A stretch of 64,000 bases of DNA from Euclidia mi (lineage: Eukaryota; Arthropoda; Insecta; Lepidoptera; Erebidae). Made by a program: the position numbers and the translations under genes. Numbering within the stretch: the stretch's first letter is position 1; the number at the start of each line of letters is the position of its first letter. Below the pieces are notes generated by a model that saw nothing but the letters and a program-made list of their open reading frames with translations, had not been told where the DNA came from and did no database searches. Location of the stretch: contig OX123196.2 in NCBI GenBank assembly GCA_944739405.2, forward strand, positions 56,024,196-56,088,195, in the 5' to 3' direction. Below are positions 1-13,356 of the stretch, piece after piece.

Positions 1-1640
1 CGGTTTCAGTTGAGAGTAGGGGCCGGTAAAATTAAATTAAGTCTCAAATTGTATTGATCAACATATTATTGGCAAATATAATGTACCTATTTTTGACATA
101 CTGACACTCCAGTACTTCGATACAACCTCTAGGTACGTGCTTACCATTACGATATCCCATACAGGTATCTATAACTTCTTGGTTGTTTTTGATGAAAATA
201 TTATTTAATGTTGAGGCATATCTATGCCCCTATTTTAATCTTAAAATAAGGGTAAACATTTAGCCTATTTAGCTTAGGTGAATCTGGTCTAATATAAAAT
301 AATAGAGGAAAAGCTATACCTTTCAATTCTGTTTCATATAACACGGCAAAACCATTTTTATTTCAATCCAGAAATTCAAAAACATCCAATCACAAATCCA
401 TCTCGTATTTAACGTTGAATTTGGTGGATTTTAAACATGTTGCCGGGACAAGCCGGGTTTCGGTTAGCAGTAAAATGCCCGTAAAATCGCCTAACACGAC
501 ACCTCTCGCCTACGTAACTTTATATTATCTGTATACTAGAAAACTGGATGTTAGTCTGTCTGTGTAACTGAAAAGTTAAAGATAGAACTAAATTGAAGAT
601 TTATATACGTACCTACATTTATGTAACAAGTCTGTTTCGTAATTATTTGGGTAAAAAATAAAGTTCTAATGTTTTCTTTCTATTTCTTTCAGTCTTCGTG
701 TGACTAGTGACGGCTGGTTTAATTGGCCCCAATTTCGGGGCGATTAGAAGGCTTTCGATGTTCCCTATTTAATCAATTACGGCGATGGATCCGTTACATA
801 AATGTCAACAACACAAACACAAGTGTGACAAACTAGTGTGACCTACAAAATAATTACACGGCTCGGAAAACTAGAATCTGAAAACTTTAAAACAAAATTT
901 GAGTAGGGAGTGATACTTTTGATCTAATATCAATCAATATTACTGCTGTATTAATCATACTTTACATTGTGCAAAAGATTGCTACCCTTATAGGTAAACA
1001 TATTTTGTTTAATAATCAGTGATGAATGAGCCAAAGCAATTGACATCTTCGCCTTTACATTTTTATTCCTGAATTTCACGAGCAAAGCAGCGTGGCTAGT
1101 GTTAGAAGTCGCATTCTGCCAGGCTGTTTATTGGGCCCGACTCGCAGCTCGAATTTTCCTCCAAATTGAATAAGACTTGAAGGTGATGGGATAGTAAAAG
1201 GCTATACTATCCTAGCCTTTTATGGTGATCTGATGCTGAGAGGAAGCCATTTTACTGCTAGATAGAATTACTTTGAGGTTGTAAATGGGGATGACAGAAA
1301 TTTACATGCACCCGGTATGACTCGGAAGATGTTGTTAGGTTCTAAACTTGATGCTTTTCTAGCTCGCTAGATCAGTAAGAATATTATCTGGGCAATATTG
1401 AACGATCACTGTTTAAAATTGTTAACTATATTGTGATGTTAAACTTTACTGAAGTTTGTTTTGTGAAGAGCGTCCCGGATTGTTCCAAATTATAGGGATG
1501 CTCCAGTTTAGACTAATATATATGTATGAATGTATGTATATATTAAGTTTTAATTCAATTCCAACATCCATCAACACAAGCTTTCACATTTACAGCAGTA
1601 GTAATGATATAACAAAATTATATATTACCACTTACTATAT
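1..1640. other. AT-rich DNA, no gene recognised
   Basis: I see no coding region, RNA gene or complete repeat here. Reading frames are short and have no recognisable motifs. The stretch may be intergenic or intronic. Confidence 0.5.
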
Positions 1641-2105
1641 ACTACCACTTACTATTAATACTGCCTCCGTGGTCCAGTGGATAGCGTATGCGACTGCTGA
1701 TCGGTGGACCCGGGTTCGATAACCGGGTCGTCCGTTTTTCCGAATACTCAGTAGCAGCCCGGAGTCTGGTGATGTGCCCGGTAACGGCAATAGGCTCGCC
1801 CCCTATTACGTGAGACCTAAAAATTCATGGCGAAATGTGGGTGTAATATTTACACCTCTGCCTACCCCTTCGGGGATACAGGCGAGACACTATAAATAAA
1901 AAAATAAACTATTATAATAAAGCTGAAGAGTTTGTTTGTTTGGTAAAACTCACTAATCTCAGGAATTACTGGTTCGATTTGAATAATAACGTTTGTGTTG
2001 AAGATCCCATTTATCTATGGAGCCTACACATATAACATCACGCTATGACCCACGGAGGCGGAGCCGAAGCCGTAAATAATGCGTGTGTAACCGCAGGCTC
2101 AGACA
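1640..2105 (+). mobile_element. Non-autonomous Helitron, split by a SINE
   Basis: Sequence after 1908 (ATTATAATAAAGCTGAAGAG, then a GTTTGTTTG run, ACTAATCTCAGGAATTACTGG, and later CATCACGCTATGACC and GTAACCGCAGGC) follows the usual order of short lepidopteran Helitrons. The 5' start appears displaced to about 1645-1660, where ACTATTAATA resembles the Helitron start, with a SINE lying between. The 3' CTRR end is not clear. Recognition is by remembered family resemblance, so the boundaries are approximate. Confidence 0.5.
1661..1907 (+). mobile_element. tRNA-derived SINE
   Basis: The head (about 1664-1731) is tRNA-like: a box-A-like GTGGTCCAGTGGATAGCG and a box-B-like GGGTTCGATAACC. It is followed by a body (CTCAGTAGCAGCCCGGAGTC, GGCAATAGGCTCGCCCCC, then TACCCCTTCGGGGATACAGG) and an AT-rich tail of AATAAA units. 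The body matches the SINEs at 22.5, 37.2 and 58.3 kb, which carry a different tRNA-like head or none. It is not a functional tRNA gene because the cloverleaf 3' half runs straight into the SINE body. Flanks ACTATTAATA and ACTATTATAATA may be a diverged target duplication. Confidence 0.75.
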
Positions 2106-2284
2106 ATGTTTCATAACTTCCAATACAGTATGAAAGCTTTCTAGACATCAATTTTAAATGAGCTTCTAATGTAAATAATGTTACAAGTACATGTAGAGAT
2201 CAGTATTCGTTAGCGAATGAGTAATAATAAGATTGAAGTTGTTCATAAGCTTCTACATAAATAATATTCTACGACATAAACACA

Positions 2285-2513
2285 TCACCATCTAGTCCCA
2301 AACTAAGCAGAGCTTGTACTATGGGTACTAGACAATGGATAAACATACATATATACTTTTTTTTTGTAAATACATACATATTCTACATAGAAACACCCAG
2401 ACCAAGACAAACATCAATGTTCATGCACACAAATGTTTGACTTGAGCGGGAATCGAACCCGCAACCTTCGGTGTAGCAGTCGCTTACACTCCCGCTGAGC
2501 CAACCGGTCGTCA
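2285..2513 (-). mobile_element. tRNA-derived SINE, second family, minus strand
   Basis: On the minus strand, 2513-2440 reads as a tRNA-like head: a box-A-like TGGCTCAGCGGGAGTG, then GCGGGTTCGATTCCCGC, which is a good T-arm and box B. The body runs down to about 2285 and ends with a conserved block (plus strand CTAGTCCCAAACTAAGCAGA, 2294-2313). The same block occurs without a head at 39.53 kb and in diverged form at 21.56 and 54.74 kb. The fused tail shows it is a SINE rather than a tRNA gene. Confidence 0.7.
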
Positions 2514-2811
2514 AAAATAACTTTGCTATCTTGTAAAACAGTGCTATACTTGAATACAATTGCCTGTTGTTAATATTGCTAGCTTAAATTTGACGGATTT
2601 TCGAAAACCCACAAGCCCTGTTTTGCCGACCTTCTTTCTTTCCGTAGATGGGAGTCGTCATAGAAAATACGCACTGACCAAGTGTAATGAGTCTTTGTAG
2701 GTACTACCTACAAAGACTAGTAGAGTTGTAATTTCAGTAGTTTAGACTTTTCGATATGTCAGTCAGGACAAGTGGACATCTGCAATATCTATTTTACCCT
2801 TTATGAGTATA

Positions 2812-2895
2812 ATACCAGCCTCGTTGGTCTCGCGGCATAAATGTGCGCGTGGGATTGGGAGGTCTCGGGTTCGATCTCCGGGTCGGGCAAATGTT
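2812..2895 (+). mobile_element. SINE tRNA-like head fragment
   Basis: CCTCGTTGGTCTCGCGGCAT, followed by GTGCGCGTGGGATTGGGAGG and a box-B-like GGTTCGATC, closely matches the tRNA-like heads at 22.61 and 58.41 kb. The shared SINE body is absent or unrecognisable downstream. It is a truncated or decayed copy. Confidence 0.6.
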
Positions 2896-3164
2896 GGCAT
2901 AGTAATTGATGTCAAGTTTTACGCCTCTCCTCCTAGAAAGATACTATTTGTTTAGTTTATTTTCCTTAGTCGCACACCCACGGAATGAAATGGAGTAGTG
3001 GCACTATACTCTTAATCCGTCACCACAAGGTGTGTGTCCGATTTGTGACAATAGAGCCAACTTTTTAACGTTAGATCTTAAAACAAAACCGACGAAATAT
3101 GGTATACTTACATTATTTTTGTCGATTGTATCAAGGCAACATAATCGCGTCTGTAGACAATAAT

Positions 3165-3330
3165 TCATCAACATCATCCTGCTATAGTCCATTGCTGGAT
3201 AAAGGCCTCTCCAATGGCACGCAACTGAGCCCAATTTTCGACATTTAGTGTCCAGCCCTTGCCAGCCGCTTAGCGTTATCGTCACTACCTAGCCGGAAGG
3301 CGTCCTACACTACTTTTGCCATGCCACGGT
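3165..3330 (-). pseudogene. RTE-like LINE reverse transcriptase, C-terminal remnant
   Basis: On the minus strand the sequence around 3175-3225 translates to a short stretch, GEAFIQQWT, that resembles the extreme C-terminus of lepidopteran RTE-type reverse transcriptases. The plus-strand form (TGGATAAAGGCCTCTCCAAT) is a familiar decayed insect LINE sequence. No catalytic part of the RT is present. Recognition is from memory of the family, so the clade is tentative. Confidence 0.5.
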
Positions 3331-5778
3331 CTCCACTCTAGAACACGATTACTCCTACGGTTATCACTATACACAATGATTAATGTGTTATAATTCATAT
3401 CGTGATCGTGTGCTCATAATAAATTTATTATAATTTATATCAATCAATTTATAATAATTTATATCAATAAATTTAATTTTCGTCACCGTTTACACTGACT
3501 AATTATCGTTATAACTAGATAGAATTAGTGTTCAATTTTAATGCAGTAAATGTTTCGATTGTCGAGTCGACAGATCGTATATTAAATATTGTTCGTAATA
3601 TTTCAAAACCGTGGTCATTGGCGGTCATCCAAGTGACCGGATAAAGCGAGCCATTCAGTGCGCGATAAGCTTCGCACTCAATTTTAATAAAGCTGTATTG
3701 TTGATTTTATGATGTTTTATCTTTTATACGGGAAACTAAATGGTACCGGAGTGGAATGGGATTTGAGAGGAGATGACAATTTGTAGATTTTATGGAATCA
3801 ACGATTCTGCAGAACAGATATAGGCTGTATTCAGCTACGTCCGAATATATTATTTCGAACTAAAAGATGCCCGCAGCTACATGGCATACAGCCCCACTTT
3901 TTTTTTTTTATTTAATTCGATTCAGTTAGAAGGGTGTATTCTCTCCAAGATGAGAAATGCTAAATTTTAGCTTCTTGTGCCCAGTAGTTTCGACTGGGCT
4001 TTATCTGACAGTCATTCAGTAAAGAATTTTATATAAACAGATTATATTATTCCTGCTTACAGCGAGTCAAACTTATCACATCAAATTTACTCCTTTATGA
4101 AGCCGTTGTCCTTAATCATTCTCATGAAAACACACGTAAACCAATCTTGAAAAACCTGTAGGATTCATGTTTTAATCGCATTTCAGATTTTCCACAAATT
4201 TTATTCTTGTCCATAAATCCCTTCATATTTTTTTTATAAGCGTGTCGTCTTACTGCAGTAGCACGTCTTCAACTATACCATTAGATAAATACGTACAAAA
4301 CGTTCCGACATCATAAGACTGTCTCTATCTTAATATAACGTAGAGAAACGGATATTGCAAGCAATGGAGCAACCTGAAAGATTCACCAATTTCCCTTGCT
4401 ATTTGTAGCGTTTGTCCATTTCTTAGAAGCTTAGAGAGAAACGCTGCTATTTGCGAACATAGGTAAACCCAAAGGCCGTTCATGTCCCAACTCCTTCAAA
4501 GTGTCAATAAACAAATTAATGCGAAACACAAGACCGTTTAGTCACAATCCGTCTACCTGTTCACAGTCGACCGGAGTCCCAACCAAACACAGGGCTTACA
4601 TTACCCAACGGATCTCGCTAAACAATCGAGCATAATTCAATTGGAAATGTCAAGACGTTGCCAGCTTTCTCGTGACGTAGCCGTCTACGTATTTTGGACG
4701 TTGCCAATCCTACATAATCGTGCGTTGAAATAGTCGGGACTCGAGTGTTAGGGTGTTCCCGAGTACCGGGAATTCCTTTGACGTATTGACGTAATCCAGA
4801 TTAGGGGTTTTGTGCCTTCTATTATAAGTTTTTATTGTGCAGTGAGTACCGCTATACCGATATTTCGTTTTTACTCGACTACGGCAAGCTACGATTTCAG
4901 CCGCTCTGTATTATGTTAAGCAGTCGCCCCATGTTCCACTAAGCAACTCGTAATTTTGACAAAGATCTTGGAAAGCTTTGAAAACCATTGCGTAGCTGGT
5001 GTCTAAACCCAGCGATGAGTATCCCGGTTGATACGTTTTTACGACTGCACCTTTTTCGCTTATGGTAGTGAACCATATGCACATTTTCTGATTTATGTGA
5101 GGTCTAATAAGCTCTTAAGTTATGAAAACATACATATCCCAACGTCCACAATCACAACATATTTACAGCTCTATAAATTCTCGTCCAATACAAGTTTTAA
5201 ACGTTGTCCTTTATGCAAATACTTATTTACATACTTTTTTCATGTTTCTGGCGTACGCCCAAACTCTTGACAAGTCCCGATCATACTATAAAACGTACGT
5301 TTCACGATGTCACGGACCGCCTTTATTTCGAACGGAGAGGATTTATTTTTCAACGTTATTATATGTTTATCGGTTTAGTGTCCAATTCTTATTTCGGTTC
5401 TCGGCCTTCAGATAAACGGTTGTCCTGATTGGAAGTTATATGTATTACAATATAGGTGAGGAAAGTCGCTACAAAACTGCTAAAAATGTTTGTTGATGTT
5501 TCGTTTGTCATCGGCCCGCCGCGCCGTAATTCAGCGTGGCCATGAAAGAAAAATAAACATTACTTGACAACATGACTTGTAGATTCTAAGATCTGAAGAG
5601 AACTGGAAAAAATATAAATTGTCAAATTCTATGTTTTACTTGACATGAAAATAGAAAGATAAACGGTTGGAATAGTACATGTTATGAATTATTAACAGCC
5701 ACACATGCTTTTTCCCGACAATTTGTGCTAACGTATAATAAGTTAGTGTGATGTCGGATTATATAAATGTGTCAAGCA
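3331..5778. other. No gene recognised
   Basis: A short Helitron-3'-like scrap (GATGCCCGCAGCTAC, about 3867-3881) lies just before a 13-base T run at 3898-3910. Overlapping frames at 5028-5428 on the plus strand compete with one another and contain no motif. Nothing else is supported. Confidence 0.4.
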
Positions 5779-5990
5779 ATCTAAATCTTACTACTATTGT
5801 AAATGCGAAAGATTGTGACAGTGGATGAATGTACGAATGTTTGTGAATCTTTCTTGCAAAAATGACTGTACGGATTTAGATGAAACTTTGTAGTAGTGCA
5901 GCTTATACATCTGAATACAACATGAGCTTTCTTTGACCTGATAACTGACCCCTGAGCTTACCATTCCATCATTCATTATATCTTGAAAAC
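5779..5990 (+). mobile_element. Helitron-like repeat remnant
   Basis: TCTAAATCTTACTACTATTG, followed by GTAAATGCGAAAGATTGTG and later CGGATTTAGATGAAACTTTG, has the layout of a lepidopteran Helitron 5' region ('...TTATAAATGCGAAAG ... CCGATTTGAATGAAATTTGG'). No 3' end was found. The call rests on family resemblance. Confidence 0.4.
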
Positions 5991-8900
5991 ATAACCCTAT
6001 TTGTGGTGGTCGGGTAAAATGGAGAAGAGAGTAATATTAGCGAAACGAAAATGATTTACCATTTCATTTATTTAAATGGTGCTTGAAAACTCTAAAGAAG
6101 TTCACAAACTCCAATAGTCACGAGTTAAGACTTTGCTGTTGCAAATTATTCCCAGAGAATAAAATGTTCTGTGAATTATTTGAGAGGAATTCTCAACTCT
6201 TCGCTTCCATTGCCTAATTGGTTCTAAGTATTTGACGATGAAATCATTTTCTTCTTATGCGATCGTACTGTGGTTTATTTAATTGGACATCTTAACTGCT
6301 AATTTGGATGAAATTGAAGAATGTCGTCATATTTATGCCTAGTTTTATTTTCTTTGCTTGTGTTTTTGTTTTAGACACTGATTATCGCATTTTAAACGTT
6401 CGCGATTTGTATACGTTATGCAATTATACTTAACGGTTCTATCCGTGACCACGACCAGTGTAAGCTTAAAAACAAATTAGCAGTGAACTCTTTTAAGACC
6501 CAATAACACGATAAGAGGTTGCCAAGGACCTTGTCGCAATCGAGACCACCTCTAAGAATGCTTTCTTCTTTCTGTCTTCTTCATGTTCTGGCGATGATGT
6601 TGATTAAGATCGGATATATAAGTTTGCGTAGATTAAGTTTGGTGGTTGCCATCCACATATTTAAAAGCTTTTTTTGTTTCTTGGGGCTGCATTTCTAGAA
6701 ACATCCTATGTTTGAATATTTGATTGCGCGATACTTAACCATTTTTTACCAGCGTTCAATACCTGCGCTGACTTATAACCCGAAGGGCGATTCTCAAAGA
6801 GTTATTATACTATCAAAAAGCCCAAAAATATAGTACATATTATGTTACTTGTTAACATGTCAATTTATTAACGAACGTTTATCATAGCGTGTAAAGAGAC
6901 GGAATCGACATACGCAATCGGTGAACCCTGAAGTTTGAACAAAATATTTTCGATGTCCAGTGATCTGAACTCAGTTTGACGTTTTTTATTATATTTTGAC
7001 ATAATATTCGCTATGTTCTGGTTTTTGTTAAATCTTGTATTTGTATGTTGCTGTTTTTTACTTTATGAGATCGATATAATTCTGAGTGGGTTGAAATTAT
7101 TGGAAAATACAGTCTGATAATTTTGTAGTCATTGCTGTACGGCACGTTTCATAGCTCTATGGTAATAAGATTAACTTTGGTGAATTGTGCGTTTAGAAAT
7201 CAAATATTCATTAAAAATTTACTTACTAATGTACTAAGAATAGTTATTCAAACAATAAAAAAAGGCTTAGCTTCGACTCTGCGAATTGTGTAGAAATATG
7301 TTTATGTCATTATATAAAGAAACCAGTGTTAGTATTTACTCTAGGCTATTGTATAATTTAAATAAATGTGTAATTGTTTAATTTTAAAACACATTACCGT
7401 GTATACGTCCACAATCACTAGCGTGGAAGTAAAGAAAATAAGAAAAATGTATCATAGCTTAGTTCAAGTTTTATGAGTGAAATATATTTATCGGAGCTTA
7501 TTAGCACCAACCATTTAACTACATGTTTTAATCCATCAACAGTATAATACCTTTCGCATTTTATTACTCTGTCATATTACCATAAAATATAAGTTATTCA
7601 TAATGAAATTACGACGAACTTGAGTAATTACGGTAAGTAATAACTGTTGAAGTTCATTCTCACGAAATGTTGGTCAGCTAGAATATTGTGAAGTAGCAAT
7701 TTTACTTTAATTAAGTGTAGCTGTGGGCCCTACTATGAGTTTGTTTCACTATAAAAATAATACTATCATGGCATAGGATGCCTGACCCCAAAGAAGAGTA
7801 CAGATAATTTGCACATATTTTCATGTCCATTATACAAGTGTTCTGTTTTGTATGTTACTGTAGCTATTACAGGGCATTAGAAGACGGACCTTGGCTTAGC
7901 TTAACTTGGCTGTATCTCCGATATGGCCAAAGTCTATGGACGTAGTTTGCCGATTACCATTAGGTGGGCTGAAATATTAAAAGATTAACGGAAACACGCA
8001 TTTCCATCAGTGAGCGACTGAATTTCATACGTTATAATTCAAGGAAATTGGGTAGTTTTCAAAGAGTATTCGAGTACAACTCTTCGCATAACGGTACCTA
8101 AAGTTAGACTTTTGATAACTTTTTGTTTGTAGACTACTACAGAGAAATATTGCAAGGCTTGTAACTCGATCTCGAATTAGTCCTTACATTAAATATGGCT
8201 TTCTCTGCACCTTTCAGCGTCAGTTCAACGTATAAACAAACGTTAAGGCAAAGTTAAAGTACTAATGCTATTGCAGCAATATAGAAGCAAAATCATAGAA
8301 ACTAAAGCAAACTGCCGGTTCTAAAACAGATGTGGTTACTATTCTTTCTCTTTTTTGCATGATCAGCTCTGGAGTCACTTTCTCTCTATTTTCACTATTT
8401 CGTACTTGGTCCGCCATTTTACTACAGCAGCTTTCATAACAGAGCGCGAAGGTATGCTAAAAGTTATAAATTTTTTAAAACAAAGACATCGTGGCTTTTG
8501 TCAATCGAAATCCTGTAGTACCTGTACAACAAAACAAAGCAGAGCACCACAAACCAGCAAAGGGACATCAGCATACGTTTGGGGAATCCAATTTGTTTGA
8601 GTCTGACGTCATATTAGCGAGCTTGAGTACAGCGATATTGAATTAACCTGCAGCGTTGCATCACAGGTCGACGGTGGCATGGACGTTGTTGCTATGTCCG
8701 ATTTTATTTCAGGGAAGGGTTGCTTTGAGAGAAGCTTTTTATTTTTTTATGGGCCGTATTATAGGGTACTTCTCTTGGTACGAAGCTTAGTCTAGGTTTG
8801 TCTGCTTCCGTAGTTTTGCGGTAGTCTAGGCGTCTGCAGACCATGAGGTCTCGGTTTGGATTTTCGGCACGAGCAAATAGTGACATCGGACTTATTTCTC

Positions 8901-11900
8901 ACAAAGCTTTGCGGATTAAGGTCAGTCGTACAATCGACCCCTCTTTGATCGTACCTATTTAGTATATGGCTCTCATATAATTTTAGAAGTGAGACAAAGA
9001 GAAACAAATATCTTGCGTGTTGGATTAGTCTTCGTTGAGACTGGCCGTCATGGCCGAAGTACAGTCGAATGGACTATATCATAATATATATACATAGGAT
9101 ATGTAAATTTTAGCGTGTTGTCAATCTTCCTAAAAGGGTAGCTACCTGCCTACAAAAGCTGTCAATCGGGTCGAAACAACAAACCAAGAAACGTTTTGAC
9201 ATATTTAATATCATAAAATTAAGTAATAAGGAGGATAATCATATCATAATCAATAAAAACCCAGCTGTAGTTATTGTTCTATAATAAATGCGATAGAATT
9301 GAAATCGTTCTTCGAATTTCACCCTACTTCCAAGTTACTTGACATGACTTTGACAATATTCAATCGCAAGTTCAATGTCTTACCGGTGAAAGTTTGGCCC
9401 GATTATATGGATTCTAATTATTTAAATTAAGTTTAACAGAACGGAAAGTGAAACCATATTCCTCGTAATGAGTCTGAAACTAGGTACATCTAATCAAAGA
9501 TAACTTTGAGGTACTTGTACTTATAAGTAGGTATTGGAAGATCATTTATCTAGAAGGGAAATAAGTTATTTAGATTCCCATTTCTAAGTTGCGTTTTTTT
9601 GGTGAATCCGTATAAAATTTGTTTAATATTAATATGGTTGTAAGTATGTATTATCCTGTATGGAGTGTAATCCGGCCAATTTTTTAATGATATCAGCTCT
9701 TGATAGTCCTATTCCTATAATCGTTCACGAACTTGAACTACGCCAATCCCACATTATTCGGTGCCTCAAATGAGCTAAACAATGAAATGTTTTCTCTTGA
9801 ATGATAAATATATAGCCTGGGTGGTCCTCTAGTAGTCACAATTGGACCTTAGTTGTTCCTGAAAGCAGCTTACCTTCATGGAAACTTTGTCAATGCGCTT
9901 AAAACGAATACAAAGTTCTCTGCAGGTATGAATATGGATGTAGATTTAATTTATATCTATTTTCAAATTACCACGGTTTTTATTTTATTTATTTATTTCT
10001 GAAATATTTATCTTTATTTGATCATCTGTAAATAGCTTCTGTTTGTCCCAAAGTTTCGGCGACATTTAAGCAAGGTGGATACTTAGTTCGAAGTTTAGGC
10101 ACCCACAGCTTTATTTTATGTTATTTTGTTCATATACCATTTAATTAAATTATATTAAATAATCACATACATACATGTTATATAATAATATTCTCATATT
10201 CTTGGATATTACGATGTATAATCTTTTTATTAAAAACTTAGCGTAGGAGCTTACAATATTATAAAGCAAATTATGTTTTACCCGTATCACTGGTAATCTT
10301 TAAAAGAGGTCCTAAAATAATTTTACACATTTCAGTTAATAAAATAGGCTTGCTCGCTACAAAACTGGTACAAAACTGGCTTGATTAATATGAAAGAGGA
10401 AGGTAACGAACGTTTTCGTTTGCGCCATGAGTAAGCCTATGTATTAATCCGAGATGAACGCAGCTGAGTGGTGTGCATGGAAAACATCCACCAATAGTAT
10501 CAGGTTCATAAGAAATTAAGTGTTCGGTATATGTGGTAAACGATAGATTAATGGAGAGTCTTTGGGACTGGCTTGGAAATTGTGGGACGTCTCGATATCT
10601 TTCCCAACTTATTTGCGTATCAATACTTGTACTTTGGCTTTTTGTTTTCATCGGCTAAAATGTAATGTTCGTAAAATCAATATATCACGGTGGAAGAAGA
10701 GAGAATCCTTAAACCGTAGTTTGATTTCAATAAGTTCATATTGTTGATAAATTACAACCAGACAGAAAATAATCACTTTGTTTATTACGCCAAGTTTTGT
10801 TCAGGACGAAAATCAAACCGTCGCTCTCTAACTTAACAATCAGTGTCCACTAACCAGCATACGTAAATATCTAAGAGAGAACTCTTTGATGTGTTTCATT
10901 GTAGCTAGTAAGGCCAACATTTTCTTATTTTTTTAATTAATGGATGTTTTTCTTCCCACAAAGCTGAGCAGCCTCGTACATCTCAAGTAGAGTCACAAAT
11001 TAAACAAAACTCCTTGATAAGGTCAGGCGTTTAACATTGCAACAATATAAAATGTTAGGAGACATACGACGCGTATAAATTTGAATATTTTAAAACTGTT
11101 TGCCAACATGATAGCGTGTACGCAACTTTTAAAAAGGCTGTTTTGCACGTTTCTGCTGTAAAAGAAAATGCTGTGTTCTTGTTTTTTGTAATAAACTGGG
11201 CTTGAAAGCAGTGTTTATTGTATGCTTAGTTTTAGTAAACTTTTCGTGCATTATAGGCGCCTTTTCGGTAAGGGCTACTAAAGTTATCACTCACTTATGA
11301 ATTATGATTTCCGCTTACGTTATAGCTCTTTGTTAGGCTTTTTAATTTCCATGATTTTTATCCTAAATATTATCAAGCCGAATATTCTGTCAAAGCTGGC
11401 TACACTGCTAGACTAGAAAGCGGACTCCGGGCTGCAAGGCTTTGCTTTAATCTATATTAAGCTAAGACTATGATGACTATTATTATTTTCAATACCTATC
11501 TTGCCTTGTTACGTAAGCAAGAATCTATCAAAAACGTGGTCTTCAATTTTCATTACAGTTATAAGAAGTCGATCCGGACTATTGGAATTTCATTGGCGTT
11601 TGCTTTTAGTGATTCTCTTAAGTTCTCTCGCTTCCAATGTGAAACCAAAACGTGGAAAATTGACGCTTTGACATACTAAGTGTACGTACATGAGTGTATT
11701 TTGATTTCGAAAGCTACTAGTTCAGTAGTGTAATTATTTCGTATGTTTGGGATGTGTGCTTTTGGCAAACTGTTTAATGATATGTTTGTAAATCGTAGAC
11801 GGCTAAATTTCGATTTAGCTATCTTTGGTTTATACTTGTTTACATCAAGTTTACATACAATGTATTACAATCATATTCCTTTGATAGAGTAAGTATAATA

Positions 11901-12220
11901 ACAATTTAATTCCTGGATATTTGGGCACGGATATCTTTTCACAACGAGGATAGGTAGGGAGTAGTCCACCACCCTAATCAAGTTTTTGTTGTCACATACA
12001 TCTTTCAGTGACCAACTAGCAGACACACAGTAAAATTTCAAATAAATCGGACCACCACAAAGTTTACTCTTAGTAACAAGACGAATATCGAACTTAACGA
12101 AGAAATTAAATTGATATAATACACATCACATGATTATAAATTACTTTGTTTTACTAATTAGTTTGTCGATGAATAAGAAAATCTTCATATATCTTTATAT
12201 TATTACAGCCGTACATTTAG
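5991..12220. other. Long stretch without recognisable genes
   Basis: This 6.2-kb stretch is AT-rich with many stops in all frames. At 8755-8880 a weak box-B-like GGTCTCGGTTTGGATTTTC could be a decayed SINE head, but I would not call it. Short frames at 8355, 10385, 10562 and 11470 have no recognisable domain. Confidence 0.5.
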
Positions 12221-12228
12221 CACTCGAA
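12221..12228. repeat. 8-bp target-site duplication, left copy
   Basis: CACTCGAA directly precedes the left 24-bp TIR. The same octamer directly follows the right TIR at 17289-17296. An 8-bp duplication is the size expected of hAT or P-type DNA transposons. Confidence 0.75.
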
Positions 12229-12689
12229 CAACAACAACCCAGCCTACTAGACACCTAATATCTTCATTTCTACAAACAAACATTTCAAAGCGGTGAGGTA
12301 TGCGGGGCGAAGGGGGCTACTAAAATGCATTCTAATTAACTGGTTCAAATTTGCGGTACGTCGTAATTCATAACTATTTTTTATTTTATTTATTTATTAA
12401 ACTTAAGGATTTCCAACAAAGGCAGTACACTTAATATTACAGTTGTTTAAAATAGATTACAGGACTTTAGCCTGCATACTCCTTCAATTACAGGAAACCA
12501 CATCATGCATAAAATTATAAACTTAATCTAAACTTACAAAACAGTGCAGTAAAATAAAACAAGAGATCTCGATTTACAAAACAAGAGAACGAACATTTCA
12601 AAATTAAAGTTTTAACGTTTCAAGGAGATACAAGTTCTTAAATTAACATTTTGATAGTCAGTTACAGATGACAAAGAACACAGGCATTA

Positions 12690-13235
12690 TTATAATCTAG
12701 CAGAAAGAAGAGTCATTGTTTGTTTTTTGTAACTATTTAAACTGTCGCTAATATCTGCTCCACTGAGCTTAGCCAGCATGTTGTGTTGCCTACAGAGCCT
12801 TGGTAGGGCGGCGTAGTAGCCGAGATTTGTTCTCGAGTAAGGAACGCTAAATAAATTATATACGTTGCTCCTTGGGACATGAGTAGGAATGTTGATGGCT
12901 AGAGAGCTCAGTAATTCGCTGCAATTAATGTGGCTGTTAAATAGTTTATGAAGAAAAACAGCATCAGTTATTTTTCTTCGGTTTGATAATGTAATCATAT
13001 CATAATGTTTCAGCCTTTCCGCATAACTCGAGAGTTCCTTGGCTTTGTAGTCACGATAGCAAACGTGATAAAGAAAGCGCTTTTGAACGCTTTCTAAGCG
13101 CTTGTTGTAAATGTCGTAGTGCGGATTACAAATAACTGAATTATATTCTAGAATAGGTCGTACTAATGCATTGTAAAGTAGTATTTTTGTTGATGCTTTT
13201 CTGAATTCCTTAGTATTACGCAATACAAAACCCAA
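12690..13235 (-). pseudogene. LINE ORF2, RT thumb and C-terminal region
   Basis: This 181-residue frame continues the reverse transcriptase after a frameshift. It contains LLYNALVRPILEYNSVI near residues 20-36, which corresponds to the conserved '...L.RP.LEY.S..W.P' block downstream of the RT palm in CR1/Jockey LINEs. The rest is a helical tail ending LLSARL. A short stretch (13236-13356) between this and the palm is in other frames. It would not be made as a separate protein. Confidence 0.8.
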
Positions 13236-13356
13236 TGTTTTAAAACCTTTTGCCGTGATATCTAATATATGTGCATCGAATTTTAATTGAGTGTCTACCC
13301 ATACGCCTAAGTCTCGAATTTTGTCCAGACTAATCTTGACTCCACCAATATAATAT

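Noticed and set aside
2440..2513. A tRNA gene on the minus strand
   Set aside because: The tRNA-like sequence runs into a conserved SINE body that recurs elsewhere, so it is a SINE head.
5028..5428. A gene in three overlapping plus-strand frames
   Set aside because: The frames compete with each other, are tyrosine- and phenylalanine-rich from AT-rich DNA, and have no motif.
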